From: Chloroflexota bacterium
Lineage (GTDB): Bacteria; Chloroflexota; Limnocylindria; Limnocylindrales; CSP1-4
DNA: 45,019 nt
Direction: 5' to 3'
Assembly: GCA_016191395.1 (NCBI GenBank)
Contig: JACPOS010000011.1
Location: forward strand, 1-45,019
Made by a program: the position numbers and the translations under genes. Under the pieces are notes generated by a model. The model searched no databases, was not told the origin of the DNA, and was given only the letters and a program-made list of their open reading frames with translations. Below, in pieces: positions 36,299 to 43,706 of the stretch (within the stretch, counting starts at the first letter, position 1; every line of letters begins with the position of its first letter).

Positions 36299-36333
36299 CG
36301 GATCCCTCCTCGCCGCGGCATGAACAGTTGACG

Positions 36334-36361
36334 TTGACGAAATCATTCACGTCAGTACAAT
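36334..36361 (+). promoter_or_regulatory. Promoter and dyad operator of the marR-MFS operon
   Basis: TTGACG (36334-36339) and TACAAT (36356-36361), 16 bp apart, form a good sigma70-type promoter. TGACG (36335-36339) and CGTCA (36350-36354) make an inverted repeat with a 10-bp spacer inside it, well placed for MarR autorepression. The -10 ends only 10 bp before ATG 36372, so the mRNA would be almost leaderless. Confidence 0.6.
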
Positions 36362-36371
36362 GCTTCATCTG

Positions 36372-36875
36372 ATGCGAAGTATCACGAAGCCAACCGACGA
36401 GATCTCCGACGTCGACGCCATCCTGACAGAAGTCGGTGGCTGGGTCGGAGAGCTCCGCTGTGCCTCGATGGGCCGGCTCGTCCAGGGCCACGTGAGCATG
36501 AGCCAGATGCACGTCCTGTGGCTGCTCCAGCACCACGGCGAGGTCCCCATGAGCCGGCTTGCCGAGCTCCTCGGCGTCTCGCTGTCGAACGCCACGGGCA
36601 TCATCGATCGGATGGAGGAGCACGGCTTCATCGAGCGCGTTCGAGTGCCCGACGATCGTCGCGTGGTCCTCGTTCGCCCGGCCGCGGCCGGCCTCCGCGC
36701 CCTCTCGGAGACCGAGTCCACGAAGCGGGACCGGATGCGCGCCGTCCTCGGCCACATCCCTGCCGCGGAGCGGCCTACCGTCCTCGCCGCGCTCCGCACC
36801 CTGCGCCGCGCCCTCTCGACCGAGCTGGAGTCCAGCCCGGTCCACCAGCACCACTTCGCCGACCAGGCGAGCTGA
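36372..36875 (+). CDS. MarR-family transcriptional regulator
   Basis: A 167-residue winged-helix regulator. SMSQMHVLWLLQHHGEVPMSRLAELLGVSLSNATGIIDRMEEHGFIERVRVPDDRRVVLV covers helix-turn-helix and wing (about 40-105), with the DRR wing motif that is nearly invariant in MarR. A His-rich tail (SPVHQHHF) ends the protein. ATG 36372 is preferred over ATG 36360 because the latter overlaps the -10 box. The MFS gene follows after 67 bp, a common repressor-efflux pair, so MarR probably controls both and perhaps the divergent oxidoreductase. Confidence 0.92.
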   Translation: MRSITKPTDEISDVDAILTEVGGWVGELRCASMGRLVQGHVSMSQMHVLWLLQHHGEVPMSRLAELLGVSLSNATGIIDRMEEHGFIERVRVPDDRRVVLVRPAAAGLRALSETESTKRDRMRAVLGHIPAAERPTVLAALRTLRRALSTELESSPVHQHHFADQAS

Positions 36876-36942
36876 TCCTCAAGCCAGCGTCCGCCGGCCA
36901 CCCACCAGGCCAGAAGCCCCCAGCAGCCGCGAAGGAAGACCC

Positions 36943-38628
36943 ATGGAATCGTTCCCAGGAGAAGGCATTCAGGAGCCATCGGTCACCGAGGACCCAGCGC
37001 TCGGCTTGAGCCCACGGGCCAAGCTCGAGATCCTGGGCGCGGTGCTCCTCGGGCTGCTGCTCGGCGCGCTCGACCAGACCATCGTCGGCGTGGCGCTGCC
37101 CACCATCGTCACCGACCTCGGCGGCCAGTCCCTGTACGTCTGGACCGTCACCATCTACCTGCTGACCAGCACCGTCACGGTACCGTTCTATGGCAAGCTG
37201 TCCGACCTGTACGGCCGAAAGCCATTGCTGATGCTCGGCATCGGCGTGTTCCTGCTCGGCTCGGCCCTGTCCGGCCTGTCGCAGGACATCTACCAGCTGA
37301 TCCTGTTCCGTGGCCTGCAGGGCCTCGGAGCCGGTGCGCTGTTCCCGATCTCGCTCGCGGTCATCGGCGACCTCTACTCGCCGGCAGAACGCGGCAAGTA
37401 CCAGGGCCTGTTCGGCGCGGTGTTCGGCCTCAGCTCCATCGTGGGGCCCCTCGCCGGCGGCTGGATCACCCAGCACATCAGTTGGCACTGGATCTTCTAC
37501 ATCAACCTTCCGGTCGGCGCGATCGCGCTGTTCGTCATCTGGCGCCTTCTGCCGAACATCCGGCGGGCCGGCTCGGCCCGGAACCTGGACTACCTCGGGG
37601 GCGCGGTGTTCACCGTCGCCATCACGACGTTCCTCATCGGGCTCACCAACAAGCAGTTCGGCCCGTGGACCGATCCCTGGGTCGGGGGCCTGATCGCCTT
37701 CGGCGCCGTCCTGTTCGCCATCTTCCTGCTCATCGAGACGCGGGCGAAGGAGCCAATCGTTCCGCTGGACCTGTGGCGGAGCCGGACGTACGCGTCCAGC
37801 ATCACATCGACGTTCCTCGTCAGCTTCGGGTTCTTCGGCGCGATCATCTTCCTGCCGCAGTGGTTCCAGTTCGTGAAGGGCGTCAGCCCCACGGACTCAG
37901 GGCTGCAGTCGCTGGCCCTCTTGGCCGGCCTCATCGTCAGCTCCATCGGCGCGGGCCAGATCGTGGCCCGGACCGGCAAGTACAAGGCCGTGATCCTCGC
38001 CGGCCTCGCGGTCATGGCCGTCGGCCTGTTCCTGATGTCCGGCCTCCGGGCGAACACGGACCTGCCGGTCCTGTGGTCGTGGATGTTCATCACCGGCCTG
38101 GGCATCGGGCCCACCCTGTCGGTCTTCACGATCGTCGTCCAGAACGCCGTCCCGTTCGCGAAGCTCGGCGTGGCGACGTCCAACCTCACGTTCTTCCGGC
38201 AGATCGGCGGGTCCATCGGGCTCGCATTGCTGGGCACCGCATTCGGCCAGCGCCTCACCGATGAGCTGCCCGGCCAGCTTGTCGCGGCCGGCGTGCCGCA
38301 GCAGTTCGTGAGCCAGTTCGGTGGCGCCGGTGGCAACGCCGAGTCGTTCATCGTCGTGGGCAAGGACCTGGGCGCCTCGATCCTCGCGGGCGTGCCGGCG
38401 CAGTTCCGCGGGCTCGTTGAGCCACTCATCCCGAACATCGTCAACGGCATCTACCAGGCGTACTCGATCTCCGTCGCGTCGGTCTTCCAGATCGGCGTGA
38501 TCACGACCGTGGCCGCGCTCCTGGTTGCCTTCGTGATGCGCGAGCTGCCCCTTCGAACCGGCGCGGGTCAAAGCCAGAGCGCGGCGCGTGACCCCAAGGT
38601 CGAGGGCCAGCCGGCGGGAGCGGTCTAG
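36943..38628 (+). CDS. MFS drug:H+ antiporter, EmrB/QacA (DHA2) type
   Basis: A 561-residue transporter with about 14 membrane helices. Helix 1 carries the DHA2 motif LGALDQTIVGVALPTI, the loop between helices 2 and 3 GKLSDLYGRKPLL (motif A), and helix 5 the motif C-like GAVFGLSSIVGPLAGG. Such pumps export hydrophobic drugs or cations using the proton gradient. The last extracytoplasmic loop (about 440-490) is long and Gly/Gln-rich. GAAGGAAG precedes ATG 36943. It follows marR, which suggests substrate-induced expression. The actual substrate cannot be inferred. Confidence 0.93.
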   Translation: MESFPGEGIQEPSVTEDPALGLSPRAKLEILGAVLLGLLLGALDQTIVGVALPTIVTDLGGQSLYVWTVTIYLLTSTVTVPFYGKLSDLYGRKPLLMLGIGVFLLGSALSGLSQDIYQLILFRGLQGLGAGALFPISLAVIGDLYSPAERGKYQGLFGAVFGLSSIVGPLAGGWITQHISWHWIFYINLPVGAIALFVIWRLLPNIRRAGSARNLDYLGGAVFTVAITTFLIGLTNKQFGPWTDPWVGGLIAFGAVLFAIFLLIETRAKEPIVPLDLWRSRTYASSITSTFLVSFGFFGAIIFLPQWFQFVKGVSPTDSGLQSLALLAGLIVSSIGAGQIVARTGKYKAVILAGLAVMAVGLFLMSGLRANTDLPVLWSWMFITGLGIGPTLSVFTIVVQNAVPFAKLGVATSNLTFFRQIGGSIGLALLGTAFGQRLTDELPGQLVAAGVPQQFVSQFGGAGGNAESFIVVGKDLGASILAGVPAQFRGLVEPLIPNIVNGIYQAYSISVASVFQIGVITTVAALLVAFVMRELPLRTGAGQSQSAARDPKVEGQPAGAV

Positions 38629-38638
38629 GATCGGGGTC

Positions 38639-39127
38639 GTGACAACGACCCCGATCGTCGCTCCCATCCCTCGCGGCCTGACGGCGATCGGCGCCACGGG
38701 CGCGGCGTTCCTGCCTGCGCTCGCGGTCGCCGAGCTGCCGCCGGGCGCGATGCGCCGGGTCACGTTCGACGATCTCGACGTCCTGCTCGCGCACACCTCG
38801 AACGGCATCGCGGCGATCGACGATCGCTGCCCGCACATGTCGGCGCCGCTGTCCATCGGCCGGCTGGACGGGTGCATCGTTGATTGCCCGCTGCACAGCG
38901 GCCAGTTCGACCTCGCGTCCGGCGAGCCCACGCGGATGCCCACGACGGGTGGGCTGGACGCGGACGGGTTCTACCACCCGGTATGGGCCCCGGAGGGGCG
39001 CGAGCCGAAACCGGACCCGCCCGGCCTCAAGGCCGAGGCACGACGGTTCACCCGCGTTCGCAGGCTGCGCTACTACCCCGTGCGGATCACCGGCGACGAC
39101 ATCGAGGTCGCGGTCCCGCGCGCCTGA
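38639..39127 (+). CDS. Rieske-type [2Fe-2S] ferredoxin-like protein
   Basis: A 162-residue protein. The cluster ligands are C64-P-H66 and C83-PLH86 in the arrangement CPHMSAPL...CPLHSGQFD, typical of dioxygenase-type Rieske proteins. The N-terminal 30 residues are Ala/Pro-rich and are not obviously a signal peptide. The C-terminal 45 residues are basic and end in a beta pair. It probably passes electrons to an oxygenase or reductase encoded elsewhere. GTG 38639 follows the MFS stop by 10 bp, so it is likely in the same transcript. The frame is open upstream, but only within the MFS gene. Confidence 0.88.
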   Translation: MTTTPIVAPIPRGLTAIGATGAAFLPALAVAELPPGAMRRVTFDDLDVLLAHTSNGIAAIDDRCPHMSAPLSIGRLDGCIVDCPLHSGQFDLASGEPTRMPTTGGLDADGFYHPVWAPEGREPKPDPPGLKAEARRFTRVRRLRYYPVRITGDDIEVAVPRA

Positions 39128-39145
39128 CGTCGGCGCTCCCGCGGC

Positions 39146-39982
39146 CTAGCCGATCGAGGGATCCGGGGCCGGCTCGATCCTGCGGCGCCCCGCCGCCCGG
39201 ATGATGTCGATGACCTCCCTGGGGTCGTCGGTGACCTGGATGAGGTCGATGTCGCCGGGCGAGATCATCCCCTGGTCCACGAGCGTCGCCCGGATCCAGT
39301 CCACGAAGCCGCCGAAGAACTCCGTTCCGACAAGGACCACCGGGAAGTGCTCGATCTTGCCGGTCTGGATGAGGGTCAGCGCCTCGAACAGCTCGTCCAT
39401 CGTCCCGTAGCCACCGGGCATGATCACGAAGCCGTCGGCGTACTTGACGAACATCGTCTTGCGCGCGAAGAAGTACCGGAACTCCACGCCCAGGTCCACG
39501 TAGGCGTTGAGGCCCTGCTCCTGCGGCAGCTCGATGTTGCAGCCGACGGACAGGCCGCCCCCCTCCTGGCAGCCGCGATTCGCCGCCTCCATGACCCCCG
39601 GCCCGCCGCCGGTGATCACGGCGTAGCCCTCCAGGGCGAGGAGGCGCCCGATCTCGCGCGCCTTGTCGTAGGCGACGTCGCCTTCCTTGACCCGCGCCGA
39701 GCCGAAGACGGTGATCGCGCGGCCAAGCTGCGCCAGGGCGTCGAAGCCCTCCACGAACTCGGCGAGGATCCGAAGCGCCCGCCACGTGTCCGTATCCAGG
39801 AAGGCCGGCCGAGCGCTGCGCCGGAGGAGCTTCTTGTCCTCCGTCATGGTCGGGTTGCCGGGCATCTTGGAGTCGATGTCCTTGCTCATCACGAGCCGCC
39901 CGGACCGGCGGTGCTCGCCGATCGGCTCGCCGCTGCCGTCCGGTGCTTCGGCGCGACTGCCGTCCGGGTCTCGACCCTGCAT
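39146..39982 (-). CDS. LOG-family (TIGR00730) nucleotide 5'-monophosphate phosphoribohydrolase
   Basis: A 278-residue Rossmann-fold protein. ITVFGSARVKEG opens the fold, YAVITGGGPGVMEAANRG is the first nucleotide loop, and MPGGYGTMDELFEALTLIQTGK carries the PGGxGTxxE motif of LOG proteins, which hydrolyse cytokinin riboside or other nucleoside monophosphates. Whether it acts on cytokinins or purine nucleotides is not readable. The first 60 residues are polar and unconserved in look. ATG 39982 has GAGGAGG just upstream; the frame is open to 40144 without such a site. It converges on the Rieske gene with 18 bp between stops. Confidence 0.9.
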   Translation of the reverse strand: MQGRDPDGSRAEAPDGSGEPIGEHRRSGRLVMSKDIDSKMPGNPTMTEDKKLLRRSARPAFLDTDTWRALRILAEFVEGFDALAQLGRAITVFGSARVKEGDVAYDKAREIGRLLALEGYAVITGGGPGVMEAANRGCQEGGGLSVGCNIELPQEQGLNAYVDLGVEFRYFFARKTMFVKYADGFVIMPGGYGTMDELFEALTLIQTGKIEHFPVVLVGTEFFGGFVDWIRATLVDQGMISPGDIDLIQVTDDPREVIDIIRAAGRRRIEPAPDPSIG

Positions 39983-40031
39983 CGTTCCCTCCTCGGGGGC
40001 GCTGGAGCGCCTGTCGGCGCATCCTACGACG

Positions 40032-40223
40032 ATGAGCGATCGAACCCGCACCATCGTTGCCGCCGTCGTCGCATTCGTCGGCTTCGTGTGGATGCTCCAG
40101 GGCCTCGGCGTGCCGATCGGCGGCGGGTTCATGGTCGGCAACACGTTCTGGATCTGGGCCGGCGCGGCCGTCGTGATTCTTGCCGGGCTCTACGGCGCCT
40201 GGCCGCGTCTCCGCCGGCGCTAG
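40032..40223 (+). CDS. Small two-helix membrane protein
   Basis: A 63-residue protein with hydrophobic segments at about 7-24 and 38-55 joined by a Gly-rich turn (GVPIGGGFMVGN), and a basic C-terminus (WPRLRRR). Positive charges at both ends suggest both termini face the cytoplasm. It starts 49 bp from the divergent LOG start, and its stop overlaps the convergent ArsC/Spx-like stop by 4 bp. No family function is known to me. Confidence 0.72.
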   Translation: MSDRTRTIVAAVVAFVGFVWMLQGLGVPIGGGFMVGNTFWIWAGAAVVILAGLYGAWPRLRRR

Positions 40224-40609
40224 CCCCGGGATCCCGTCTGCATGAGGGATTTCCAGCTGGCCTCGTCGCGGCCGGCGGCGTAGCCGTTGTCGACTCGAAC
40301 GAGCGGGAGCTTGAGCAATCGCTGGTCGCGGAGCAGGCGGTCGGCGAGGTCGGCGTCGGGCATCGAAAGGTAGGCCAGGCCGGCGTCGCGCCACGCCTTG
40401 CCTTCGGTGTCCGCGAGCGTGCGGGCACCGAGGCGCTCCACGAAGCGGCGGAGCTCGCCGGGTGCGATCGGCTTCCGATGGATATCCACGAAGTGGACCT
40501 CCAGCCGGCGCTCCTTGAAGAACCGGAGCGCGGCTCTCGTCGCCTGCGAATCCGGCGTGCCGAAGACCTGGACGAGCGGGCCCGACGGCGCGCCCGAGGC
40601 AGGGTTCAT
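40220..40609 (-). CDS. ArsC/Spx-like thioredoxin-fold protein lacking cysteine
   Basis: A 129-residue protein with the ArsC/Spx pattern: strand PLVQVFGTPDSQATRAALRFFKERR, then VHFVDIHRKPIAPGELRRFVERLG, and LPLVRVDNGYAAGRDEASWKSL, which corresponds to the RP-containing late region. The position normally held by the redox cysteine reads GTPDSQAT, and the whole protein has no cysteine, so arsenate reduction or thiol switching is not possible by the known chemistry. A binding or regulatory role is more likely. Its start overlaps the end of the upstream deazaflavin oxidoreductase gene by 4 bp. Confidence 0.82.
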   Translation of the reverse strand: MNPASGAPSGPLVQVFGTPDSQATRAALRFFKERRLEVHFVDIHRKPIAPGELRRFVERLGARTLADTEGKAWRDAGLAYLSMPDADLADRLLRDQRLLKLPLVRVDNGYAAGRDEASWKSLMQTGSRG

Positions 40610-41061
40610 GCCGGCTCCAACCGGAAGATCGGGATGTGGTGGCGGGCGTTGCGGCGGTACAGGCGGTAGCCCGGGTACGCGGCCGCGGCCAGCTCGAAGG
40701 CGACCTCGTACTCGTCGCCCGCCAGCTCGCGCGCAACGATCGCCGTCGACCGCGTGCGGATCCGCATCGTCGCCCGCGGCTCCGCAAGGAGGTTGTGTGC
40801 CCAGTCCGGCACCCGCCCGGAGCCACCGCGGGACGCGATGACGATCCAGTCGCCGCCGGACGGGAACGCGAAGAGCGCGACAGTTCGCGGCTGCCCGCTG
40901 GTTCGACCGGTCGCCGTGAGGAGGATCGAGTCCGAGCTGAGCACCCGACCCATGATCGATCGGCCACCGGTGACGCGATACAGGAACGGGTGCAGCGCTC
41001 GATCGAACCGGGTCGTGGAGAACCGGCCGATCAAGCGATAGGCGAGGTCCGGCAGCGCCAT
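40606..41061 (-). CDS. Deazaflavin (F420)-dependent nitroreductase-family protein
   Basis: A 151-residue split-beta-barrel protein of the Ddn type. The typical phrase is ILLTATGRTSGQPRTVALFAFPSGGDWIVIASRGGSGRVPDWAHNLLAEP, with the GRxSG(K/Q)xR turn and the D-W-x-H/N-N-L-x-A segment, and RHHIPIFRLEP ends the chain. These enzymes use reduced F420 to reduce quinones or nitro compounds. Together with the LLM protein at 35318 it suggests that the organism makes F420. ATG 41061 is used; a GTG codon directly precedes it. It is followed with a 4-bp overlap by the ArsC/Spx-like gene. Confidence 0.88.
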   Translation of the reverse strand: MALPDLAYRLIGRFSTTRFDRALHPFLYRVTGGRSIMGRVLSSDSILLTATGRTSGQPRTVALFAFPSGGDWIVIASRGGSGRVPDWAHNLLAEPRATMRIRTRSTAIVARELAGDEYEVAFELAAAAYPGYRLYRRNARHHIPIFRLEPA

Positions 41062-41129
41062 CACGGGAAGCCTACCGGGCGCCGGACCCGCTTCGCATCG
41101 CTACCATCGACCACAGGAGGTGGCGCGCG

Positions 41130-41390
41130 ATGATGGTCTGGTTCACGGTCCAGCTCGAGGACAAGCCGGGCTCGCTGGCAAGGGTCGCCGCGGCCCTCGG
41201 CGCCGCGGGCGTCAACATCACCGGGATCGTCGGCGTCGCCGAGGACACCGACGGGGCGCTCATGCTCACGACCTCCGATGCCGACCGGACGCGCGCCGCG
41301 TTCGGGCAGCTGGGCCTCCCGTTCGAGGAGCACGGCGGTGACATGCCCGGCATGGAAGGCATGACCATCGCCGACATGCGCGGCCGGTAG
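41130..41390 (+). CDS. Single ACT-domain protein
   Basis: An 86-residue protein made of one ACT fold: WFTVQLEDKPGSLARVAAAL, then GVNITGIVGVAEDTDGALML and a last strand and helix ending near residue 70. A Met/Gly-rich tail follows (GGDMPGMEGMTIADM), which is unusual and might bind metal through Met. AGGAGG lies 9 nt before ATG 41130. It is probably a ligand sensor acting with another protein. Exonuclease III follows 35 bp downstream on the same strand. Confidence 0.83.
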   Translation: MMVWFTVQLEDKPGSLARVAAALGAAGVNITGIVGVAEDTDGALMLTTSDADRTRAAFGQLGLPFEEHGGDMPGMEGMTIADMRGR

Positions 41391-41425
41391 CCCGACTCCC
41401 CTCCCCGCCCCTCCCCGAACTCGCC

Positions 41426-42352
41426 ATGCGCATCGCCACCTGGAACGTCAACTCCATGAAGGCACGGCTCGAGAAGATCGAGTGGTGGCTGGAGCGCGCC
41501 GCGCCGGACGTCCTGTTGATGCAGGAGACGAAGCTCTCCGACGCCGACGCGCCGCTGATGACCTTCCAGATGGCCGGCTACCAGCTGGTCCACCACGGCG
41601 AGGGCCGCTGGAACGGCGTCGCGATCGCCGTCCGCGATGGCATCGCGATCGACGAGCCCGTCACGAACTTCGGCGACGGGCGGGTCCGGGACAGCGGGGC
41701 GGGCGCGACCGTCTCGCTGGAGGAGGAGGACTTCGACCCGTCCGACGAGGCGCGAATGCTCGCCGTTCGGGTGCGCGAGCCAGGCGCCGATCCCGTCCGG
41801 GTCGTGAGCCTGTACGCACCCAACGGGCGGGTCGTCGGCTCGGCGTTCTACGAGGGCAAGCTCCGCTGGTTTGCCCGGGCGCGCCGCTGGCTGGACGCGA
41901 TGCGCGACCCCGGCGAGAGCCTGGTCATCGGCGGCGACCTCAACATCGCCCCCGCTGACATCGACGTCTGGGATGCCCGTGCCGTTCACGGCGGCACGCA
42001 TGTGTCCGAACCGGAACGTGCGGCGTTCCGGAACCTGCTCGACTGGGGCCTGCACGACACCTTCCGCGATCGCCATCCGGACGCCCGCGGCCGGTTCACC
42101 TGGTGGGACTACCGCGCCGGCAACTTCCACAAGAACTTCGGCATGCGCATCGACCATCTGCTGGCCACGGGGGCGGTCGCGAGTCGCGTCGTTGCGGTCG
42201 AGATCGACCGCGAGGCGCGCAAGGGCAAGCCGATCCCCTCGGATCACGCGCCGCTCGTGCTGGACCTCGACGCAGCGGGTCGCCCGTTCGACCCGGGCTG
42301 GTCCGATGCAGAGGCGCGGATCGTCGCTCGAGGTGGCCTCCGGCCGGGCTGA
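41426..42352 (+). CDS. xth: Exodeoxyribonuclease III / AP endonuclease
   Basis: A 308-residue enzyme of base-excision repair that cuts DNA at abasic sites and trims 3' ends. The family motifs are all present: RIATWNVNSMKAR (metal-site Asn), LLMQETKLSD (catalytic Glu), VSLYAPNGR, VIGGDLNIAP (Asp/Asn pair) and the terminal SDHAPLVLDL (Asp-His). FTWWDYRAGNFHKNFGMRIDHLL is the DNA-binding region. An acidic insert, SLEEEDFDPSDE, near residues 100-110 lies in an exposed loop. The protein is about 40 residues longer than E. coli ExoIII, mostly at that insert and the C-terminus. Confidence 0.95.
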   Translation: MRIATWNVNSMKARLEKIEWWLERAAPDVLLMQETKLSDADAPLMTFQMAGYQLVHHGEGRWNGVAIAVRDGIAIDEPVTNFGDGRVRDSGAGATVSLEEEDFDPSDEARMLAVRVREPGADPVRVVSLYAPNGRVVGSAFYEGKLRWFARARRWLDAMRDPGESLVIGGDLNIAPADIDVWDARAVHGGTHVSEPERAAFRNLLDWGLHDTFRDRHPDARGRFTWWDYRAGNFHKNFGMRIDHLLATGAVASRVVAVEIDREARKGKPIPSDHAPLVLDLDAAGRPFDPGWSDAEARIVARGGLRPG

Positions 42353-42423
42353 GATCCGGTTCGCGCAAGCGGGCGTATCGTGCGTTAGCGACCCGGACGG
42401 GCGCGCACGTGGAGGTCTGGCAC

Positions 42424-43053
42424 ATGCTCGGGACAGGAACTCGATTCGAATCGTCCGTTGGCCGCGCCGGGCGGCGCGCGGGCACCTTCCTCGCCGTCGC
42501 GATCGTGGTCGCGGCGTGCTCGAACGCCGGGGCGTCCACGGCCCCCACAACGGCGGCGAACCCCACGACCGCTCCCGCGACGGCTGCGGCGACGACGGCC
42601 GCGGCGACGGGTGCCCCGTCCACCCAGGCAGCCGCAGCGCCGGTCAAGCTGGAGCTGCGGACCGACGCCAAGTACGGCTCGGTCGTGGTCGGCAAGGGCG
42701 GCCTGTCCCTGTACGTGTTCACCAAGGACAAGGGCGACGGGACGAGCGCCTGCTACGGCAACTGCGCCGGCCGCTGGCCGCCGCTCACGGTCGCCAGCGC
42801 GAGTGACGTCATCCCGGGGAGCGGCGTCAGCGGCGGCCTCGGCACGATCACCCGGACGGACGGCGCCCTCCAGGTCACGCTTGGCGGTGCCCCTCTGTAC
42901 TACTTCGCGGGGGACACGGCTGCGGGCGACACCAAGGGCCAGGGCCTCAACAGCGTGTGGTACCTCGCCTCACCATCGGGGACACCTGCGAATGGCGCCA
43001 CTCCGGGAGCGACTCCCGGTGCCTCGAAGTGCACGGGACCAACCTGTTATTGA
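42424..43053 (+). CDS. Lipoprotein with COG4315-type repeats
   Basis: A 209-residue exported protein. Residues 20-31 (TFLAVAIVVAAC) form a lipobox-like signal with the lipidation Cys. A Thr/Ala/Pro-rich spacer (about 35-72) keeps the folded part away from the membrane. Two related beta units follow (YGSVVVGKGGLSLYVFTKDK and GALQVTLGGAPLYYFAGDTA), the 'secreted repeat of unknown function' family, with CYGNCAGRWPP between them. The three last cysteines might form disulfides. GGAGG lies 8 nt before ATG 42424. Its stop is shared with the start of the ECF sigma gene (TTGA), so the sigma factor may respond to events at this lipoprotein. Confidence 0.87.
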   Translation: MLGTGTRFESSVGRAGRRAGTFLAVAIVVAACSNAGASTAPTTAANPTTAPATAAATTAAATGAPSTQAAAAPVKLELRTDAKYGSVVVGKGGLSLYVFTKDKGDGTSACYGNCAGRWPPLTVASASDVIPGSGVSGGLGTITRTDGALQVTLGGAPLYYFAGDTAAGDTKGQGLNSVWYLASPSGTPANGATPGATPGASKCTGPTCY

Positions 43054-43706
43054 ACGAGCTGGACGACGCGCGGCTCGTCGGGCGCATCGCGTCCGGTGAT
43101 GAGGCCGCGTTCGTGATCGCGTACGACCGCCACGCGAGCTACCTGTTCGGGTCGCTCGTCCGCTTCCTCGGCGACCGCAGCGTCGCCGAGGAGGTGGTCC
43201 AGGATGCGTTCGTGACGCTCTGGCGACGGGCATCCCAGTTCGATGCCCGGAGCGGCTCGCTGCTCACCTGGCTGCTCTCGATCGCGCGCCACCGCGCGAT
43301 CGACCGGCTTCGTGCGGAGGGCCGGCGACCACTCCGGGACGCAGCCTCGCTCGACGCCGTCGTCGCCGGGGATGCCGCGTCGGCAGCGGCGTTACGCCCG
43401 GACGTGCCGCCGGAGCTCGTCGCGGGCGCAACGACCGATCCGGGCACGGTCGCGCAGCGGCGCTGGATCCAGGCGGTGGTTCGGACGGGCATCGCGGAGC
43501 TGCCGGAGCATGAGCGCGAGGTCATCGTCCTTGGCTACTCGCAGGACCTCTCGCAGGCCCAGATCGCCGCTCGTCTCGAGTGGCCGATCGGAACGGTGAA
43601 GTCCCGCACCCGGCGTGCCCTGGCCCAGCTGCGGGTCCATCTCGCGGGCATTGCCGAGACGGCTGACGAGGTGGACGCCCTCGTGGCGCGCGAGGCATTC
43701 CGATGA
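43050..43706 (+). CDS. ECF-type RNA polymerase sigma factor
   Basis: A 218-residue sigma-70 family member. Region 2 spans about 10-85: FLGDRSVAEEVVQDAFVTLWRR is the core-binding and -10 recognition part and LLTWLLSIARHRAIDRLR follows. Region 4 spans about 150-200: LPEHEREVIVLGYSQDLSQAQIAARLEWPIGTVKSRTRRALAQLR, the -35-binding helix-turn-helix. TTG 43050 overlaps the lipoprotein stop, while its own stop overlaps the anti-sigma ATG by 4 bp. This triple coupling supports one operon and a cognate sigma/anti-sigma pair. The group resembles SigK-like factors controlled by RskA. Confidence 0.93.
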   Translation: MNELDDARLVGRIASGDEAAFVIAYDRHASYLFGSLVRFLGDRSVAEEVVQDAFVTLWRRASQFDARSGSLLTWLLSIARHRAIDRLRAEGRRPLRDAASLDAVVAGDAASAAALRPDVPPELVAGATTDPGTVAQRRWIQAVVRTGIAELPEHEREVIVLGYSQDLSQAQIAARLEWPIGTVKSRTRRALAQLRVHLAGIAETADEVDALVAREAFR

